A stretch of 6,440 nt of DNA from Chloroflexota bacterium (lineage in GTDB: Bacteria > Chloroflexota > Anaerolineae > Aggregatilineales > Phototrophicaceae), in NCBI GenBank assembly GCA_023430545.1, contig JAEZAF010000082.1, positions 1 through 6,440 of the forward strand, written 5' to 3'. A program made the position numbers and the translations under genes. A model generated the notes under the pieces. It saw only the letters and a program-made list of their open reading frames with translations, did no database searches and was not told where the DNA came from. Positions 5,563 to 6,440 of this stretch are shown here, one piece after another; position 1 is the stretch's first letter; each line of letters begins with the position of its first letter.

Positions 5563-6440
5563 ATGAAGTACACAGCCGAAACCATGCTGGTGCGGTCTGC
5601 GGACAGCGGGGGCAGTGGGGAATTCGCCCGCGTCAACGCCAGTGACGCCGGATGGGAGCATCTCAATATGTCGGCCATGCGCCTGAATACTGGCGAGGTC
5701 TTTGCGGACAGCACCCGCGACTGTGAAAACGTGATCGTCATCCTCGGCGGACGCTGCAATATCCGCACCAGCGATGGGAATTTTGAGAACATCGGCGGGC
5801 GGGCGAATGTCTTCAGCGGGATGCCGCACGCGCTCTATCTCTCACGCAACAAGGAATTCGAGATCACCGCGCTGACCGATGGCTTCGAGTTCGCTTCGTG
5901 CTGGGTGAAGACCGACGAAGATCATCCCACGCGGCTGGTAACCCCCGCGGACAGTCAGATCGAGATTCGCGGCGGCGGTAACGCCACCCGCCAGATCAAC
6001 AGCATCGTCCCACCTGGCTTTGACTGTCATCGTATCGTCGCCGTCGAAGTCTATACCCCGTCCGGTAACTGGAGCAGCTATCCGCCGCACAAGCATGACA
6101 TCCACCGTGAAGATGAAAACGGCACAGTGCTGGAAGCCGATCTGGAAGAGATTTATTTTTACAAGATCGACAGGCCCGAAGGCTACGCCTATCAGCGTGT
6201 CTACAACGACGATCGCAGCATCGACGGCCTGATGATGGCACGCAGTCATGACGCTGTGCTGGTGCCGGAAGGCTATCACCCGGTGGTCAGTGCGCCCGGA
6301 TACACCACTTACTATCTGAACTTTCTGGCCGGGTCGGCGCAGTCGCTGGCGAACAGTGATGATCCGGCTTATGCATGGGTCAAGGAGCAGTGGGGCGAAC
6401 CCGACCCGCGTGTGCCCCTGTTCACCCATGAGACGGGGAA
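5563..6440 (+). CDS. iolB: 5-deoxy-glucuronate isomerase (IolB), 3' end cut by window edge
   Basis: The frame stays open from ATG 5563 to the window end, giving 292 complete codons. IolB proteins are about 270 residues, so little is probably missing. It is a bicupin isomerase (KduI/IolB family) converting 5-deoxy-D-glucuronate to 5-dehydro-2-deoxy-D-gluconate, the substrate of IolC. The second cupin shows VEVYTPSGNWSSYPPHKHD with metal ligands His176 and His178, then LEEIYFY (194-200, ligand Glu196) and VPEGYHPV (234-241, ligand His239). RVYNDDRSIDGLM and GYTTYYLNFLAG are further family hallmarks. The N-terminal cupin contains FENIGGRANVFSGMPHALY. It follows iolC after 6 nt; GGAG at 5550-5553, within the iolC end, is a plausible ribosome-binding site with 9-nt spacing. 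The tail after DPAYAWVKEQW (EPDPRVPLFTHETGK) extends beyond the B. subtilis protein end. More iol genes may lie beyond the window. Confidence 0.95.
   Translation, partial: MKYTAETMLVRSADSGGSGEFARVNASDAGWEHLNMSAMRLNTGEVFADSTRDCENVIVILGGRCNIRTSDGNFENIGGRANVFSGMPHALYLSRNKEFEITALTDGFEFASCWVKTDEDHPTRLVTPADSQIEIRGGGNATRQINSIVPPGFDCHRIVAVEVYTPSGNWSSYPPHKHDIHREDENGTVLEADLEEIYFYKIDRPEGYAYQRVYNDDRSIDGLMMARSHDAVLVPEGYHPVVSAPGYTTYYLNFLAGSAQSLANSDDPAYAWVKEQWGEPDPRVPLFTHETG

Noticed and set aside
5233..5829. Leftward 198-codon open frame across the iolC/iolB junction
   Set aside because: It is antisense to two strongly recognisable enzymes and spans their junction; there is no domain and no start signal.
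5842..6429. Leftward 195-codon open frame opposite iolB
   Set aside because: It is antisense to the metal-binding cupin region of IolB, with no recognisable protein features.

Overview
This 6.4 kb window is a compact bacterial carbohydrate-catabolism neighbourhood of moderately high GC with short intergenic gaps. It holds six protein-coding genes. No RNA gene, insertion sequence, CRISPR array or prophage feature is visible. The secreted serine hydrolase with a Pro/Ser/Thr-rich linker, the stand-alone (unfused) IolC and the B. subtilis-like AraB would fit a free-living environmental heterotroph. Chloroflexota is a guess from overall style only; nothing in the window is diagnostic of a phylum.

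Left part (1-2439): a 5'-complete but 3'-truncated L-ribulokinase gene (araB) reads leftward off the window edge. It diverges from a LacI-type repressor gene (1420-2439, +). The 352-bp gap between them carries a perfect 20-bp palindrome, AATTGTGAGCGCTCACAATT, which is identical to the idealised symmetric lac operator. The repressor has the same recognition-helix residues as E. coli LacI (Tyr-Gln-Thr-Val-Ser-Arg). The operator overlaps the -10 and start region of a good leftward promoter (TTGACA-17-TAAATT) and the start region of a rightward one (TTGTCT-18-TATAAT). This looks like a self-contained, autoregulated switch for pentose (probably L-arabinose) use.

Middle part (2455-4325): a small VOC-superfamily gene (-) converges on the repressor gene with a 15-bp gap. 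It diverges from a gene for a secreted class A beta-lactamase-like serine hydrolase (+). Neither has an evident link to sugar catabolism.

Right part (4326-6440): iolC and iolB (+) are separated by 6 nt and form the visible start of a myo-inositol catabolic operon. IolB isomerises 5-deoxyglucuronate to 5-dehydro-2-deoxygluconate, and IolC phosphorylates that product, so the two genes encode consecutive steps. The 205-bp leader contains a near-perfect 16-bp palindrome and an extended -10 element. iolB is cut by the window end, probably close to its natural C-terminus.

I do not see a convincing undescribed system. The most noteworthy signal is the exact lacO-sym operator paired with a LacI-like recognition helix in front of araB.
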